Positions 48,255 through 57,339 of a stretch of DNA of 64,000 nucleotides are shown here, piece after piece. Numbering within the stretch: position 1 is the stretch's first letter; every line of letters starts with the position of its first letter. Source of the stretch: JAJPHY01 sp040754475. Lineage in GTDB: Bacteria; Actinomycetota; UBA4738; HRBIN12. The notes beneath the pieces were generated by a model, which had not been told where the DNA came from, searched no databases, and saw only the letters and a program-made list of their open reading frames with translations. The translations under genes and the position numbers were made by a program. The stretch lies in the NCBI GenBank assembly GCA_040754475.1, contig JBFMCN010000007.1, positions 10,425 to 74,424 of the forward strand, read 5' to 3'.

Positions 48255-49970
48255 CTAGACCTCCAGGGGAACGAGCTCGAAGCGGTTGACGTCGACCAGC
48301 CCGCGATCGGTGATCTTCAGCTCGGGCACGACCGACAGCGCAAGGAACGACATCGCCATGAAGGGCGAAGGGAGCGTGACGCCCAGCTCGAACGCTGCCT
48401 TCTCGGTGGCCCGTACGGCGGCCGCCACCGCCTCCACAGGTAGGTCGGAGAGCAGGCCTCCGAACGGACACGGGATCTCGCCGGTCACCTCGCCTCCCAC
48501 GACGGCCACCTGGCCGCCGCCGATGTTTGCGAGCCGGTTCACGGCCGCCGCCATGTCGTCGTCGTCGACGCCGACCACCACCACGTTGTGTGCGTCGTGG
48601 GCGTGGGTGGAGGCGAGGGCGCCCCGCCGGAGGCCGAACCCACGGACGAACCCAAGGCCGATCCTCCCGGTCCGCTTGTGCCTCTCGACGACGGCGATCT
48701 TTGCGAGCCCACGCTCGGGCGCCGCCACGGCCTCCCCCTCGATGCAAACGGGATCCTCGACGAGCGCGCGGGTCACGATCTGGCCCGGGTAGACGCCGAT
48801 CACGCGAACACGGCCGTTCGCATCCATCCTGAAGGCCTGTGCGGAAAGGTGCGGGACGTGGACGCTCCCGCGCATCCAATCCGGCATCCGCGATCTCGCG
48901 ATCTCGGCGGCGACCCCGTTCTCCGCGACGAGCCGCCCGCGCTTGAACACGCGAACCGGCCGGAACTGCTCGAGATCCTCCACCGCCACGACGTCGGCGA
49001 GGTATCCGGGCGCGACTGCTCCGTGCTCGTGGAGCCGGTGGTAGCGGGCGGCGTTCAGCGTCCCCATCAGCACGGCGTCGGCCGCCGGGCAGCCGAGCGC
49101 GACGGCCTTGCGAACGATGTCGTTGATGTGGCCCTCGTCGAGGAGGTGGGCGGGCTCACGGTCGTCCGTGCAGAACAGGGAGTTCGCGGGTCCGTATTCC
49201 GTCACGACGGGCAGGAGAGCCTCGAGGTTCCGGGCGGCCGAGCCCTCCCGGAGCATGATCCACATCCCGAGACGCCGCTTCTCGAGGGCTTCCTCGTAGG
49301 TCGTGCACTCGTGGTCGCTCCGGACGCCGGCGGTCAGATAGGCGTTCAGCGCGGCGCCCGACAGCCCCGGCGCGTGTCCGTCGATGTGATCAGAACCCAC
49401 CAGCAGCTTCGCGATGGTGCTCTCCTCGCCTTCTACGACGGAGCGGAAGTTCATCATCTCGGCCACACCGAGGGCGTTCGGCTCCTCGGTGAGGAACCGA
49501 GCGATGTCGTCGGCGTCGATGGTTGCCCCACTCGACTCGAAGGGACTTGCCGGCACGCACGAGGACACCATCACGTAGACGTCGATGGGCACCGAGTGTG
49601 CGGCGGCCAGAAGCGCTCGCACGCCCTCCAAGCCGAAGACGTTGGCGATCTCGTGAGGGTCGAGGACCACCGTCGTCGTGCCCCACGGGAGAGCGGCTCG
49701 TGCGAACTCGTCGGGCGGCAGCTTGGTGGACTCGATGTGCATGTGTCCGTCGATGAAGCCGGGGAGTAGGAGGAGCCCGGAGACGTCGGCGGTCTCGCGT
49801 CCCTCGTAGCGCCCGAGGCCGACGACGTGCTCGCCCGCGATCGCGACGTCCACGTCGAGCAGCTCACCGGTGAACACGGAGAGGACGCGTCCACCTGCGA
49901 GCACGAGGTCGGCGGGGGCGTCGCCGCGGGCGACGGCCAGACGGTGCACCAGGTCGCCGGTGCCTTCCAT
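48255..49970 (-). CDS. ade: Adenine deaminase
   Basis: AdeC converts adenine to hypoxanthine and ammonia in purine salvage. The 571-residue amidohydrolase has the metal motif PGFIDGHMHIEST, the PHEIANVFG block, the central SDHECTTYEEAL and the ending IPCPFGGLLSDLP typical of the family. ATG 49970 is used: the frame is open to 50087 but that stretch overlaps the divergent hemolysin-III gene. TACCCT ends seven bases before this ATG, fitting a leaderless mRNA. It converges on tkt with 40 bases between. Confidence 0.92.
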   Translation of the reverse strand: MEGTGDLVHRLAVARGDAPADLVLAGGRVLSVFTGELLDVDVAIAGEHVVGLGRYEGRETADVSGLLLLPGFIDGHMHIESTKLPPDEFARAALPWGTTTVVLDPHEIANVFGLEGVRALLAAAHSVPIDVYVMVSSCVPASPFESSGATIDADDIARFLTEEPNALGVAEMMNFRSVVEGEESTIAKLLVGSDHIDGHAPGLSGAALNAYLTAGVRSDHECTTYEEALEKRRLGMWIMLREGSAARNLEALLPVVTEYGPANSLFCTDDREPAHLLDEGHINDIVRKAVALGCPAADAVLMGTLNAARYHRLHEHGAVAPGYLADVVAVEDLEQFRPVRVFKRGRLVAENGVAAEIARSRMPDWMRGSVHVPHLSAQAFRMDANGRVRVIGVYPGQIVTRALVEDPVCIEGEAVAAPERGLAKIAVVERHKRTGRIGLGFVRGFGLRRGALASTHAHDAHNVVVVGVDDDDMAAAVNRLANIGGGQVAVVGGEVTGEIPCPFGGLLSDLPVEAVAAAVRATEKAAFELGVTLPSPFMAMSFLALSVVPELKITDRGLVDVNRFELVPLEV

Positions 49971-50004
49971 CTTCAAGAGGGTACTCCCGGCGCGCGGATG
50001 TAGC

Positions 50005-50667
50005 ATGGGCCGGATGTCGGCCACGCTCACCCCCACCAAGCCTCGCCTGCGAGGGTGGATCCACGAGATCGCGTTCTTCGTATCCATCCCCGCAGGTATT
50101 GCGCTCGTTCTCCTGGCCGGGAGCGCGCTCGCGAAGATCGTGGCGGGTGTCTACGCCCTGAGCCTGACCGCCGTGCTCGGATCCAGTGCCGCCTATCACC
50201 GGGGCCGGTGGTCACCTGTGGCGCTCCGCAGGATGAAGCGCCTGGATCACTCGATGATCTTCGTGCTGATCGCCGGGAGCTATACGCCGGTCAGCGTCCT
50301 GGTGCTGCACGGGGCGTCGTCGGTAGTGATGCTTTCGCTCGCGTGGGCCATCGCGGCAGTAGGGATCACCCTGAAGCTTGCGAGGATCGACGGCCTTCAC
50401 ATCACGACCGGGATCCTGTACATGGGAGCGGGGTGGCTCGTGCTCGTCGCGTTCCCGCAGCTCGTGCATGGGCTGTCGCTACCGGCCATCGTCCTCCTGG
50501 TCGCTGGCGGGCTCCTATACACGATCGGCGCGATCGTCTTCGCGAGCAAGAGACCCGACCCCAGGCCGGATACGTTCGGGTACCACGAGGTGTGGCACTC
50601 GTTCTTGACTGCCGCCGCCGTGTGCCACTGGGTGATGATCCTGCTGGTTGTCCGAGCCGCCAGCTAG
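50005..50667 (+). CDS. Hemolysin III/PAQR-family membrane protein
   Basis: A 220-residue protein with seven hydrophobic segments, of the hemolysin III (YqfA/PAQR) family. Conserved residues of the family are present: SSAAYHRGRW in the second segment, LDHSMIFVLIAGSYTP, and YHEVWHSFLT near the C-terminus, with His residues that could bind zinc. Despite the name, a role in membrane lipid homeostasis is more likely than haemolysis. ATG 50005 or ATG 50014 are the starts. It is divergent from ade and followed by the leader of the DEAD-box gene. Confidence 0.88.
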   Translation: MGRMSATLTPTKPRLRGWIHEIAFFVSIPAGIALVLLAGSALAKIVAGVYALSLTAVLGSSAAYHRGRWSPVALRRMKRLDHSMIFVLIAGSYTPVSVLVLHGASSVVMLSLAWAIAAVGITLKLARIDGLHITTGILYMGAGWLVLVAFPQLVHGLSLPAIVLLVAGGLLYTIGAIVFASKRPDPRPDTFGYHEVWHSFLTAAAVCHWVMILLVVRAAS

Positions 50668-50675
50668 CTCTCTGG

Positions 50676-50804
50676 TAGGCTTGCCCTCACGGACGGCGAT
50701 CGCCGTCCCGTGAGGTTTCGTTCTCCTCGTTCCTCCTTGCGGTGGTGTCGGGGCTCGCGCAGAACCTCCCCGACAGTGCGGCCGGAGAGCCGCAGAGCAA
50801 GGAG
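50676..50804 (+). promoter_or_regulatory. Structured leader of the DEAD-box gene
   Basis: Three hairpins in a row precede the ribosome site. Hairpin 1 pairs CCTCACGG (50685-50692) with CCGTGAGG (50708-50715), enclosing the self-complementary ACGGCGATCGCCGT and one bulged C. Hairpin 2 pairs TGTCGGGG (50746-50753) with CCCCGACA (50768-50775). Hairpin 3 pairs GCGGC (50778-50782) with GCCGC (50789-50793). TAGGCT at 50676-50681 could be the -10 box, and AAGGAG is at 50799-50804. Hairpin 1 might instead end hlyIII transcription, as some T residues follow. Confidence 0.5.
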
Positions 50805-50810
50805 TCGAAG

Positions 50811-52007
50811 ATGCCCTTACCGTCGTTCACAGATCTCGGCGTGTCCGAGGCGGTAACCGATACTCTGGCGCGACGCGGGATACGGACGCCGTTCCCAATC
50901 CAATCGATGGTGATGCGCGACGCGCTTGCCGGCGTCGACGTCCTGGGGAAGTCGCAGACCGGCTCGGGCAAGACGCTCGCGTTCGCGATCCCCATCGTCG
51001 AACGGACCGAGGCGTCCGGGCCGCTCCCTTCGGCGCTCGTGCTGGTGCCCACACGCGAGCTCGCCGCGCAGGTCGCGGAGGAGTTCGCTGACGTCGCGAA
51101 GGCCAAGGGCCTACGGGTCGCCGTCGCCTACGGCGGAATCGGCATCCGCGAGCAGGGTCGCGCCATTGCGAAGGCCCAGATCCTCATCGCGACGCCGGGT
51201 CGGCTCGAGGACATCGCCGAACGGCGGCTTGTGAAGCTGGAAGGCGTCCGGATCCTGGTGCTGGACGAGGCAGACCGGATGCTCGACATGGGGTTCCAGC
51301 CCCAGGTGGATCGCATCGTCCGCCGTCTGCCCAAGGACCGGCAGACGATGTTCTTCTCTGCCACCCTCGACGGCGATGCCGGCAGGATCGCCCAGGCCTA
51401 CACGGGCGACGCGAAGCGGCACGAGGTCGCAAGCGAAGCGAAGACCGTCGAGGAGGTCCGCCACCGCTTCATACCCGTGTCCATCCACGACAAGGTCGAT
51501 GCGCTCGTCGAGATCCTGCGCGCAAACCGCGAGCTCTCGCTGGTGTTCGTTCGCACGAAGCGTGGCGCCGACCGCCTTGTGCATAGGCTGAAGGCCAGGA
51601 GCGTCCGCGCCGATGCCATGCACGGGGACATGACTCAGCCGGCCCGCAAGCGGGCGCTGGCGCGGTTCGAGACGGGGAAGGTCGACGTGCTCGTGGCAAC
51701 GGACGTCGCTGCCCGCGGCCTCGATCTCAAGGGCATCAGCCACGTGGTCAACTTCGATCCGCCGGAGGATGAGAAGGGCTACGTGCACCGCATCGGCCGC
51801 ACGGCGCGAGCAGGGCGAAGTGGCGTCGGCGTCACCCTCGTCACGGCGGAGCAGTTGGGCGACGTGAGTCGCATGGCCGCGCGCCTTGACCTGCACGAGG
51901 AGTTCCAGGAGGAGGGCCTGACGATCGCGCCCCCGCGGGTCGTGTTCTCGGGTTCGTCGCGCGGAGGCCGGTCGTCGCTCCACCGGCGGACTCGTCGCCG
52001 CTTGTGA
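50811..52007 (+). CDS. DEAD-box RNA helicase
   Basis: A 398-residue ATP-dependent RNA helicase. All DEAD-box motifs are present: Q motif (IRTPFPIQ), I SQTGSGKT, Ia PTRELAAQ, II DEAD, III SAT, IV LVFVRTKRG, V ATDVAARGLD and VI HRIGRTARAG. The short basic tail suggests simple cold-shock or RNA-decay helicases such as CshA or RhlE. ATG 50811 is supported by AAGGAG six bases upstream. The leader is unusually structured (see separate entry). Confidence 0.95.
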   Translation: MPLPSFTDLGVSEAVTDTLARRGIRTPFPIQSMVMRDALAGVDVLGKSQTGSGKTLAFAIPIVERTEASGPLPSALVLVPTRELAAQVAEEFADVAKAKGLRVAVAYGGIGIREQGRAIAKAQILIATPGRLEDIAERRLVKLEGVRILVLDEADRMLDMGFQPQVDRIVRRLPKDRQTMFFSATLDGDAGRIAQAYTGDAKRHEVASEAKTVEEVRHRFIPVSIHDKVDALVEILRANRELSLVFVRTKRGADRLVHRLKARSVRADAMHGDMTQPARKRALARFETGKVDVLVATDVAARGLDLKGISHVVNFDPPEDEKGYVHRIGRTARAGRSGVGVTLVTAEQLGDVSRMAARLDLHEEFQEEGLTIAPPRVVFSGSSRGGRSSLHRRTRRRL

Positions 52008-52021
52008 ACGGAAGCGGCCGG

Positions 52022-53920
52022 TCAGCCGGCGAGGGGCTCGATGATGCTGAGCCCCGAGTGACGATGATGCGTGAGGATCTCCTCGGCGGGAACCGGCCTG
52101 CTGAAGTGGTAGCCCTGGCCGAGCGGACACTTGTTGCCGACGAGGAACCGCCATTCCTCCTCAGTCTCGATGCCCTCGGCGAGCGGGAGCATGCCGAGCC
52201 CGTCCGCCAGCTGGATGATCGCCCGCACCATGCTGCCGGCCTGCGGATCGCTCGCCACGTCGCGGACGAACGAGCGGTCCACCTTGAGGATGTCGACGGG
52301 CATGTGCTTGAGGCGCGAGAGCGAGGAGTAGCCGGTGCCGAAGTCGTCGATGGCCAGACGCAGGCCGCGAGCGTGCAGATCCCAGAGGATCCGTTGCGTT
52401 CGATCCGGGTCGGTCATCGCGGCGGATTCCGTGATCTCTACGACGACCCTTGTGGGATCGACCCCTTGCGCGTCGAACCGCGACACGATCCTGTCGGACA
52501 CGTCGGGCTGCCAGAGCTGTCGGGGGGAGAGGTTGAACGAGATGTCCTGGATGTTCAGTCCCTCCCCGCGCCACTCGGCGTCCTGACGGGCGAGTTCCTC
52601 CATGACCCAGTCGCCGATGACCTCGATAAGGCCCATCTCCTCGGCGAGCGGGATGAACTCGCCCGGCGGTACCAGGCCGCCGTTCGGGTCGGCCCAGCGG
52701 AGCAGCGCCTCGACCCCCACCATCTGCCCGCTGGCGAGGTCGACGACCGGCTGGTAGTGGAGCACCCAGTGTCGATGCTCCACGGCTTTGCGCAGCCTCG
52801 TCGTGAGCGAGAGCCTGCCGAGCGCGTCGCTGTCCTGCTTGACGTGCACCACGTATCCGCCCGGCGCCGTCTTCTTGCTCTGGTACATGGCAGCGTCTGC
52901 GTTCCTGAGGAGAGCCGTGGCGTCTTCGGCGTCCTGCGGGAACAGGCTGACACCTATGCTCGCAGTCACGTACACCTCGGTGCCCTGGAGCTCGAACGGC
53001 TGCTGGAGCGCTTCCTGGATCCGTGTGACGACGGACTCGGCGACGAGCATCGCACCGCTAGTGTCCTCTGGGAACGGCGTCGACCCGTGGTCGAGGTCGG
53101 CAAGGAGCAGCAGGAACTCGTCGCCGCCCTGGCGGGCCACAAGGTCGGTCTCACGTGTGGCCTCGCGGAGGCGCCACGCCAGCTGACGGAGCAGCTCGTC
53201 GCCGACCTCGTGGCCGAGGCTGTCGTTCACGAGCTTGAAGTCATCGAGATCCATGGTGATCACCGCGACCGCCGTGTCGTGCCGGCGCGCTCGGGCGAGG
53301 GCAAGTTCGAGAAGCTCCTCGAACATCGCCCTGTTGGGAAGCTCTGTCAGAGCGTCGTGGTAGGCGATGAACGCGACCTGCTCCTCGGCCCGCTTCTGTT
53401 CGGTGATGTCGAGCATGAGGCCGTGGACGAAGGCAGGGCTGCCGTCCTCGCTTTGGACAACGACCGCGCTGTCTCGGAACCACATCATGCTGCCGTCGAA
53501 CGTGATCAGGCGGTACTCGAGTGCAAAGGGCTCGCCCGACCTCCGCCCCTGGAGGTAGGTGCTTACAACGCGCTCCTTGTCCTCCGCATGGAGGCGCTCG
53601 TACCAGAGCCTGGGGTCGGCGACGATCCCCGTGGGTGCGGTCCCGAGCAGTCTCTCGATCTGCGGGCTGACGTGGGAGGTGGTCAGATCGTCATCGACGG
53701 CGTCGATGTAGATGATCGCCGGGATCTGCTCGACGAGCGCCCGATAGCGGGCGTTGGCCTCCCGAAGCTCTTCGTCCGTGCGCTGGAACTCGGCAGCGAG
53801 GTCCTTCAGCAACTCGACGATGTCCGGTGCCGCTCCGGCCGGACGCGACAGCAGTCGATCGATGGCATCCAGAGCCTTCACCCTGTCACGGGTGCCGTGT
53901 TGCCCCCGGGCATCGGACAC
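52022..53920 (-). CDS. PAS-GGDEF-EAL cyclic-di-GMP enzyme
   Basis: A 632-residue protein with an N-terminal coiled stretch, one PAS-PAC domain (ALVEQIPAIIYIDAVDDD ... LMLDITEQKRAEE), a GGDEF domain with the intact signature RQGGDEFLL and an upstream RETD inhibition site, and an EAL domain with VEALLRW, ITES and DDFGTGYSSL. Both active sites look intact, so it may make and break cyclic-di-GMP. No membrane segment is seen. GTG 53920 follows AGGAGGG at eight bases. Tandem repeats lie just upstream (53934-53963, 54052-54089). Confidence 0.93.
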   Translation of the reverse strand: MSDARGQHGTRDRVKALDAIDRLLSRPAGAAPDIVELLKDLAAEFQRTDEELREANARYRALVEQIPAIIYIDAVDDDLTTSHVSPQIERLLGTAPTGIVADPRLWYERLHAEDKERVVSTYLQGRRSGEPFALEYRLITFDGSMMWFRDSAVVVQSEDGSPAFVHGLMLDITEQKRAEEQVAFIAYHDALTELPNRAMFEELLELALARARRHDTAVAVITMDLDDFKLVNDSLGHEVGDELLRQLAWRLREATRETDLVARQGGDEFLLLLADLDHGSTPFPEDTSGAMLVAESVVTRIQEALQQPFELQGTEVYVTASIGVSLFPQDAEDATALLRNADAAMYQSKKTAPGGYVVHVKQDSDALGRLSLTTRLRKAVEHRHWVLHYQPVVDLASGQMVGVEALLRWADPNGGLVPPGEFIPLAEEMGLIEVIGDWVMEELARQDAEWRGEGLNIQDISFNLSPRQLWQPDVSDRIVSRFDAQGVDPTRVVVEITESAAMTDPDRTQRILWDLHARGLRLAIDDFGTGYSSLSRLKHMPVDILKVDRSFVRDVASDPQAGSMVRAIIQLADGLGMLPLAEGIETEEEWRFLVGNKCPLGQGYHFSRPVPAEEILTHHRHSGLSIIEPLAG

Positions 53921-53933
53921 GCAGCGATCCCTC

Positions 53934-53963
53934 CTCGCGGCCACTTCTCTCGCGGCCACTTCG
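53934..53963. repeat. 15-bp tandem repeat upstream of the GGDEF-EAL gene
   Basis: CTCGCGGCCACTTCT (53934-53948) is repeated at 53949-53963 with only the last base changed. It begins 14 bases upstream of the GTG start of the GGDEF-EAL gene, so it lies in its leader or promoter. Confidence 0.8.
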
Positions 53964-54051
53964 GTATCGGTCGAGGGCGGGCGGGGGCTGAGTCGGTCGA
54001 GAGGCGGAGACCGAGATGGAGGACGCGGCGGGTGGGCTGATCCACGGCCGA

Positions 54052-54089
54052 GTAGGCCGGTCTGCCGCGGGTGGGCCGGTCTACCGCGG
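54052..54089. repeat. 19-bp tandem repeat
   Basis: Two adjoining 19-base units (54052-54070 and 54071-54089) share 17 of 19 bases around the core GGGCCGGTCT. They lie 10 bases beyond the end of the leftward lipoprotein gene and upstream of the GGDEF-EAL gene. Confidence 0.75.
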
Positions 54090-54098
54090 AACTCGCTG

Positions 54099-54956
54099 CT
54101 AGCAGGTGTGCTCGTCCGGCAGGAGAGGCCGGAAGACGAGTGAGTGCTTCTTGCCCTCGCTCCGCCACGGGGTGAGCTCGTTCGCGCGCTCTGCTTCCGG
54201 AAGCAGGAGGGCCAGGTCGGACCCCCTCACGACGCCGCACCGCATGTCGGCGAAGGTGGCCTCGGATCGCCCGAACGAAGCGAGGGGCTCCGAGAGCGGC
54301 CAATCGATCGGCTGCTGCCGCAGGCCCTGATCGCTTGGGCCAGCATAGGGCTGCACGTAGAGCCGGAGCTCGCTGGCCTCGAACGACGAGGGTTCGCCGA
54401 CCGAGCCTTGGGGAAGCCAGTTCGAGAGGTCGCTCAGGTTGGCCTGAAAGACCGCGAGCTTCGACCGTGCCTCCACGTCGGATCCCTCGCAAGTTCCCTG
54501 ATCCATGCCCAGGGCGTAGGCCGACACCACATGCTTCTCGCCGGCAGCGAAGAGCGTGAAGGTCGTCGTCGGCGCGTCGAAGATGCCCGCGCACTCGTAG
54601 TGGGCGTCTGGGCCCATCAGGCCTGCCTTCTGCGCCGCCTCCAGGATGGCCTGAACGCCGCCCTCGGAGACCGTCTCGGCGACTAGGTTCGGCAGGGCCG
54701 GACCAGGGTAGATCTCGATCTGCGGTCCCTGAGTGATCAGCCGGCCGCCGCCGTAGAGGGAGAGCTGGGGGATCTGCTTGAGCGCCCACGCCGGGGCGAC
54801 GAAGCCGCCGCCAGTCTCTACGCGCAGGACCAGGTCGTTCGGGCCGGTCGGATGCTCGATCGCCGGCCCGCCTCCCCCGTCTCCGCCCGACCGGCCACAC
54901 GCGCCGGTGAGCAGGGCGAGCACAACGATCGGAACTGCGAGGCTTCGGCTCTTCAT
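54099..54956 (-). CDS. Lipoprotein of unknown function
   Basis: A 285-residue lipoprotein with a signal peptide ending in the lipobox LLTGAC, then a Gly-rich linker. The mature part contains LVLRVETGGGFVAPAWALKQIP, AHYECAGIFDAPTT and VYAYALG-like strands, with cysteines (CAGIF, CEGSD, MRCGV, EHTC) that may form disulfides. I do not recognise a family. Its ATG start at 54956 is preceded by a GGGGG-rich stretch. It is probably anchored to the outer face of the membrane. Confidence 0.75.
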   Translation of the reverse strand: MKSRSLAVPIVVLALLTGACGRSGGDGGGGPAIEHPTGPNDLVLRVETGGGFVAPAWALKQIPQLSLYGGGRLITQGPQIEIYPGPALPNLVAETVSEGGVQAILEAAQKAGLMGPDAHYECAGIFDAPTTTFTLFAAGEKHVVSAYALGMDQGTCEGSDVEARSKLAVFQANLSDLSNWLPQGSVGEPSSFEASELRLYVQPYAGPSDQGLRQQPIDWPLSEPLASFGRSEATFADMRCGVVRGSDLALLLPEAERANELTPWRSEGKKHSLVFRPLLPDEHTC

Positions 54957-55048
54957 GGGCGTGCCCCCCGATCCTACTCTCGCGCTTACCCCGTCAGGGC
55001 CGTGCTTGGACGGCGTCGGGCCGGTCCGCGTTCCCGGTTCGAGCAGCT

Positions 55049-55750
55049 CTAGCCGCGACGAGCGCCACTGCCGAGCCGCTGCCTGACGGCAGGGCTCGTC
55101 AGCTCACGAAGGGCGTCGGAGGCGATCCAACGCGCAGCGCTCGAGTCGATCTCCCGGATCTCCTCGGCCGTGGCGATCGCCAGCCGGTTCAGGCGCACGT
55201 TGCGCTTGCCGATCTGGCGAAGCGCCCAGTTGACCGCCTTCTTCACGTAGTTGCGCTCATCCGTTGCGGACGCTCGGATGAGCGGCAGGAACGCCTGGAA
55301 GGGTTCGTCCCCCAGGTCCTTTCGATGGACGGCCATCGACGCCATCAGCGCGAACGCCGCGCGCTTCTCGAATTCGGGCTTTCGCCGGCTCCACTGCTCC
55401 GCCTTTCGGAAGGCGAAGCGCGTCCGGTCGAACAGGTTGCTGCATACCTGATCGCACAGGTCCCACGAATCGAAGTCGCCAACCCATGCGTCCATCTGGG
55501 CCGCGGTGACCCTCGATGGCTCGTCGACCATGCCCGCCAGCATCCGGGCTTCGTGCACGCCCGTCTGCCAGAGCCTGAGCGCCAGATCGTGGTCTGTCCC
55601 GATGTCCCGCGCCGTCCGGCGCAGGTCGGGGATCGAAACGCCGAGAGCCCTGTCGGTCGCTATCCCGTAGCGGGCCATCCCCGGAAGCCGACTGGGGTCG
55701 GCCGACGCCTCCAGCCTCCCCAGGACGGCTCGAACCGGATCGATCTCCAC
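55049..55750 (-). CDS. DNA alkylation repair protein (AlkD-like)
   Basis: A 233-residue protein of the AlkD/DNA alkylation repair family, an all-helical HEAT-like fold that excises alkylated bases. Family signatures are visible: SIPDLRRTARDIG, DSWDLCDQVCSNLF, SRRKPEFEKRAAFALMA and DERNYVKKAVNWALRQIGKRN. The catalytic Trp and Asp of the family are likely in SWDLCD. Its start codon lies four bases from the end of the polysaccharide deacetylase gene, so they may be cotranscribed leftward. Confidence 0.9.
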   Translation of the reverse strand: MEIDPVRAVLGRLEASADPSRLPGMARYGIATDRALGVSIPDLRRTARDIGTDHDLALRLWQTGVHEARMLAGMVDEPSRVTAAQMDAWVGDFDSWDLCDQVCSNLFDRTRFAFRKAEQWSRRKPEFEKRAAFALMASMAVHRKDLGDEPFQAFLPLIRASATDERNYVKKAVNWALRQIGKRNVRLNRLAIATAEEIREIDSSAARWIASDALRELTSPAVRQRLGSGARRG

Positions 55751-55754
55751 GGGC

Positions 55755-56840
55755 CTATTCGTCGATCGTTACCAGGCGAAGTCCCATCGCCCGGATGCCT
55801 TCGATGATCCGTGGGAGCGCCTGGATCGTCGCCCACTGATCGCCGCCACCGTCGTGGAGATCGATGATCGAGCCCGGCCGAACCTTGGCGAGGACCGCAT
55901 CGGCGATCGACTCCGGGGTCTTGGCCCCGGTCCAGTCTCTCGGATCGACGCTCCACAGGACGATACGCATGCCGAGAGTATCCGCCATGTGCACGACTTC
56001 CTCGTCGTAGCTCCCGCCCGGAGGCCGAAACAGACTGGTCTGCAGGCCGAACTGTGAGTTCAGGAACTCGTTTGTCTGTGACATCTCGGTGAGGATCCGA
56101 TGGGGCTCGAGGTCGGCGAACCGCGGCGATCTCGGGTGGTCCCAGGAGTGGCTGCCTATCGTCATACTGGCCTCGATCTCGGCGCGGATCAGGTCCGGAT
56201 GCCGCTGGGCCAGGTACCCGATCACGAAGAACGTGGCCTTGGCGTTCATGCGCTCCAGGATCTCGAGCACCTTTGGAGTGGCGTCCGGCCATGGCCCGTC
56301 GTCGAACGTGAGTGCGACGGCCGGCGGCTGGGTCACATCCCCGACCGCGCGGAACCGGACCGATACCGACTTGTGGGAGATGCGCCCCTCGATGCGGATC
56401 TCCTCGACTTGAGAGGTGTCGAGGGTGCGCTGTGGGTTTCCGGGGCGGAGGCCCTCGAGGAGAGTCACGACCCGCCGGGTTCCCTCGATCCGGTCGACGC
56501 CGTCGATCACCTGGATCGTGTCGCCGTTGGACAGAGGCGTCGAACGGGCTGCGGTGGCTCCGTTCAGCAGGATCCGGCCCGGATAGGCGCGGTAGCGCAG
56601 CACCTTGCCTTCGACGTCGAGCAGTCGGCCGAACTCCGCGTGCAGATCGCGATCTCGGATCAGCCGACCGAACATCGTGTCGCGAGCCACGAGCGCGGTC
56701 TCGTTCCCTACGGTGATCTCTAGGGGCGGGGGCAATTCGCCCAGGGCGGCCGCGACGAGCACCGGCACGATGGCGATCCCGAGGATGACGGCGGCGCGAG
56801 CGCCGACCCGAGCGTGGTCACGCGGGCTCACCCGAACCAT
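55755..56840 (-). CDS. Exported polysaccharide deacetylase
   Basis: A 361-residue protein with an N-terminal membrane segment (VILGIAIVPVLVAAALG), an extracellular region of about 110 residues resembling wall-binding beta domains (PLEITVGNETALVARD, LSNGDTIQVIDGV), and a NodB deacetylase domain with LTFDDGPWPD, GSHSWDHPR, FRPPGGSYDE and SVDPRDW. The zinc ligands and catalytic Asp are in place. Targets would be peptidoglycan or another N-acetylated polymer. The gene is leftward and precedes the AlkD gene. Confidence 0.9.
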   Translation of the reverse strand: MVRVSPRDHARVGARAAVILGIAIVPVLVAAALGELPPPLEITVGNETALVARDTMFGRLIRDRDLHAEFGRLLDVEGKVLRYRAYPGRILLNGATAARSTPLSNGDTIQVIDGVDRIEGTRRVVTLLEGLRPGNPQRTLDTSQVEEIRIEGRISHKSVSVRFRAVGDVTQPPAVALTFDDGPWPDATPKVLEILERMNAKATFFVIGYLAQRHPDLIRAEIEASMTIGSHSWDHPRSPRFADLEPHRILTEMSQTNEFLNSQFGLQTSLFRPPGGSYDEEVVHMADTLGMRIVLWSVDPRDWTGAKTPESIADAVLAKVRPGSIIDLHDGGGDQWATIQALPRIIEGIRAMGLRLVTIDE

Positions 56841-56924
56841 TCTGCCGCCTCCGTCAACGTAACGTGTAGGGGAACGCGGTGATAACCGTCTTGGGCGTGT
56901 GTCCGAGGCAGCGCTCTCGGGTGC

Positions 56925-57206
56925 CTAGAGCCGGCCGCGACCGAGCTCGGGAGGCTCCTCCTCGGCTTCGTTCCGGCCTCGGCGAATGTCGATGGCGTTC
57001 CGTCGTCGCCGATCCTGCTCGATCCTGTGCTGCCAATCGCGCTCCACGTTGCGCATGCTGCTCCGGAGCCACCACCAACCAGCCCAGATGAGCACGGCGG
57101 TGGCGAGGACGAAGGACAACACCAGCACCAGAGCGATCTTCAGCACGACACCGAGAACACCGAGGGCCGCGGCGAGCAGCAGCACGATCAAGACGAACGT
57201 GAGCAC
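56925..57206 (-). CDS. Small two-helix membrane protein
   Basis: A 93-residue protein starting at GTG 57206 (VLTFVLIVLLLAAALGVLG). It has two hydrophobic helices (about residues 1-22 and 24-48 with AVLIWAGWWWL) and a charged C-terminal tail (ERDWQHRIEQDRRRRNAID). TACGAT ends six bases before the GTG, so the mRNA is probably leaderless. I recognise no family. It is divergent from the Ord-like dehydrogenase gene. Confidence 0.7.
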   Translation of the reverse strand: MLTFVLIVLLLAAALGVLGVVLKIALVLVLSFVLATAVLIWAGWWWLRSSMRNVERDWQHRIEQDRRRRNAIDIRRGRNEAEEEPPELGRGRL

Positions 57207-57339
57207 CCGGCCATCGTACGTCCTGGGAGGGCTTGAGGGCCGGTCGGCCCTGCGGCTCCGGGGCCGATGCGGGCTGCGCGCACGACGATCGGACGCAAGG
57301 CTGCTAGATGGGAACCCCCCGCTCTCGGGAGGACTGGCG

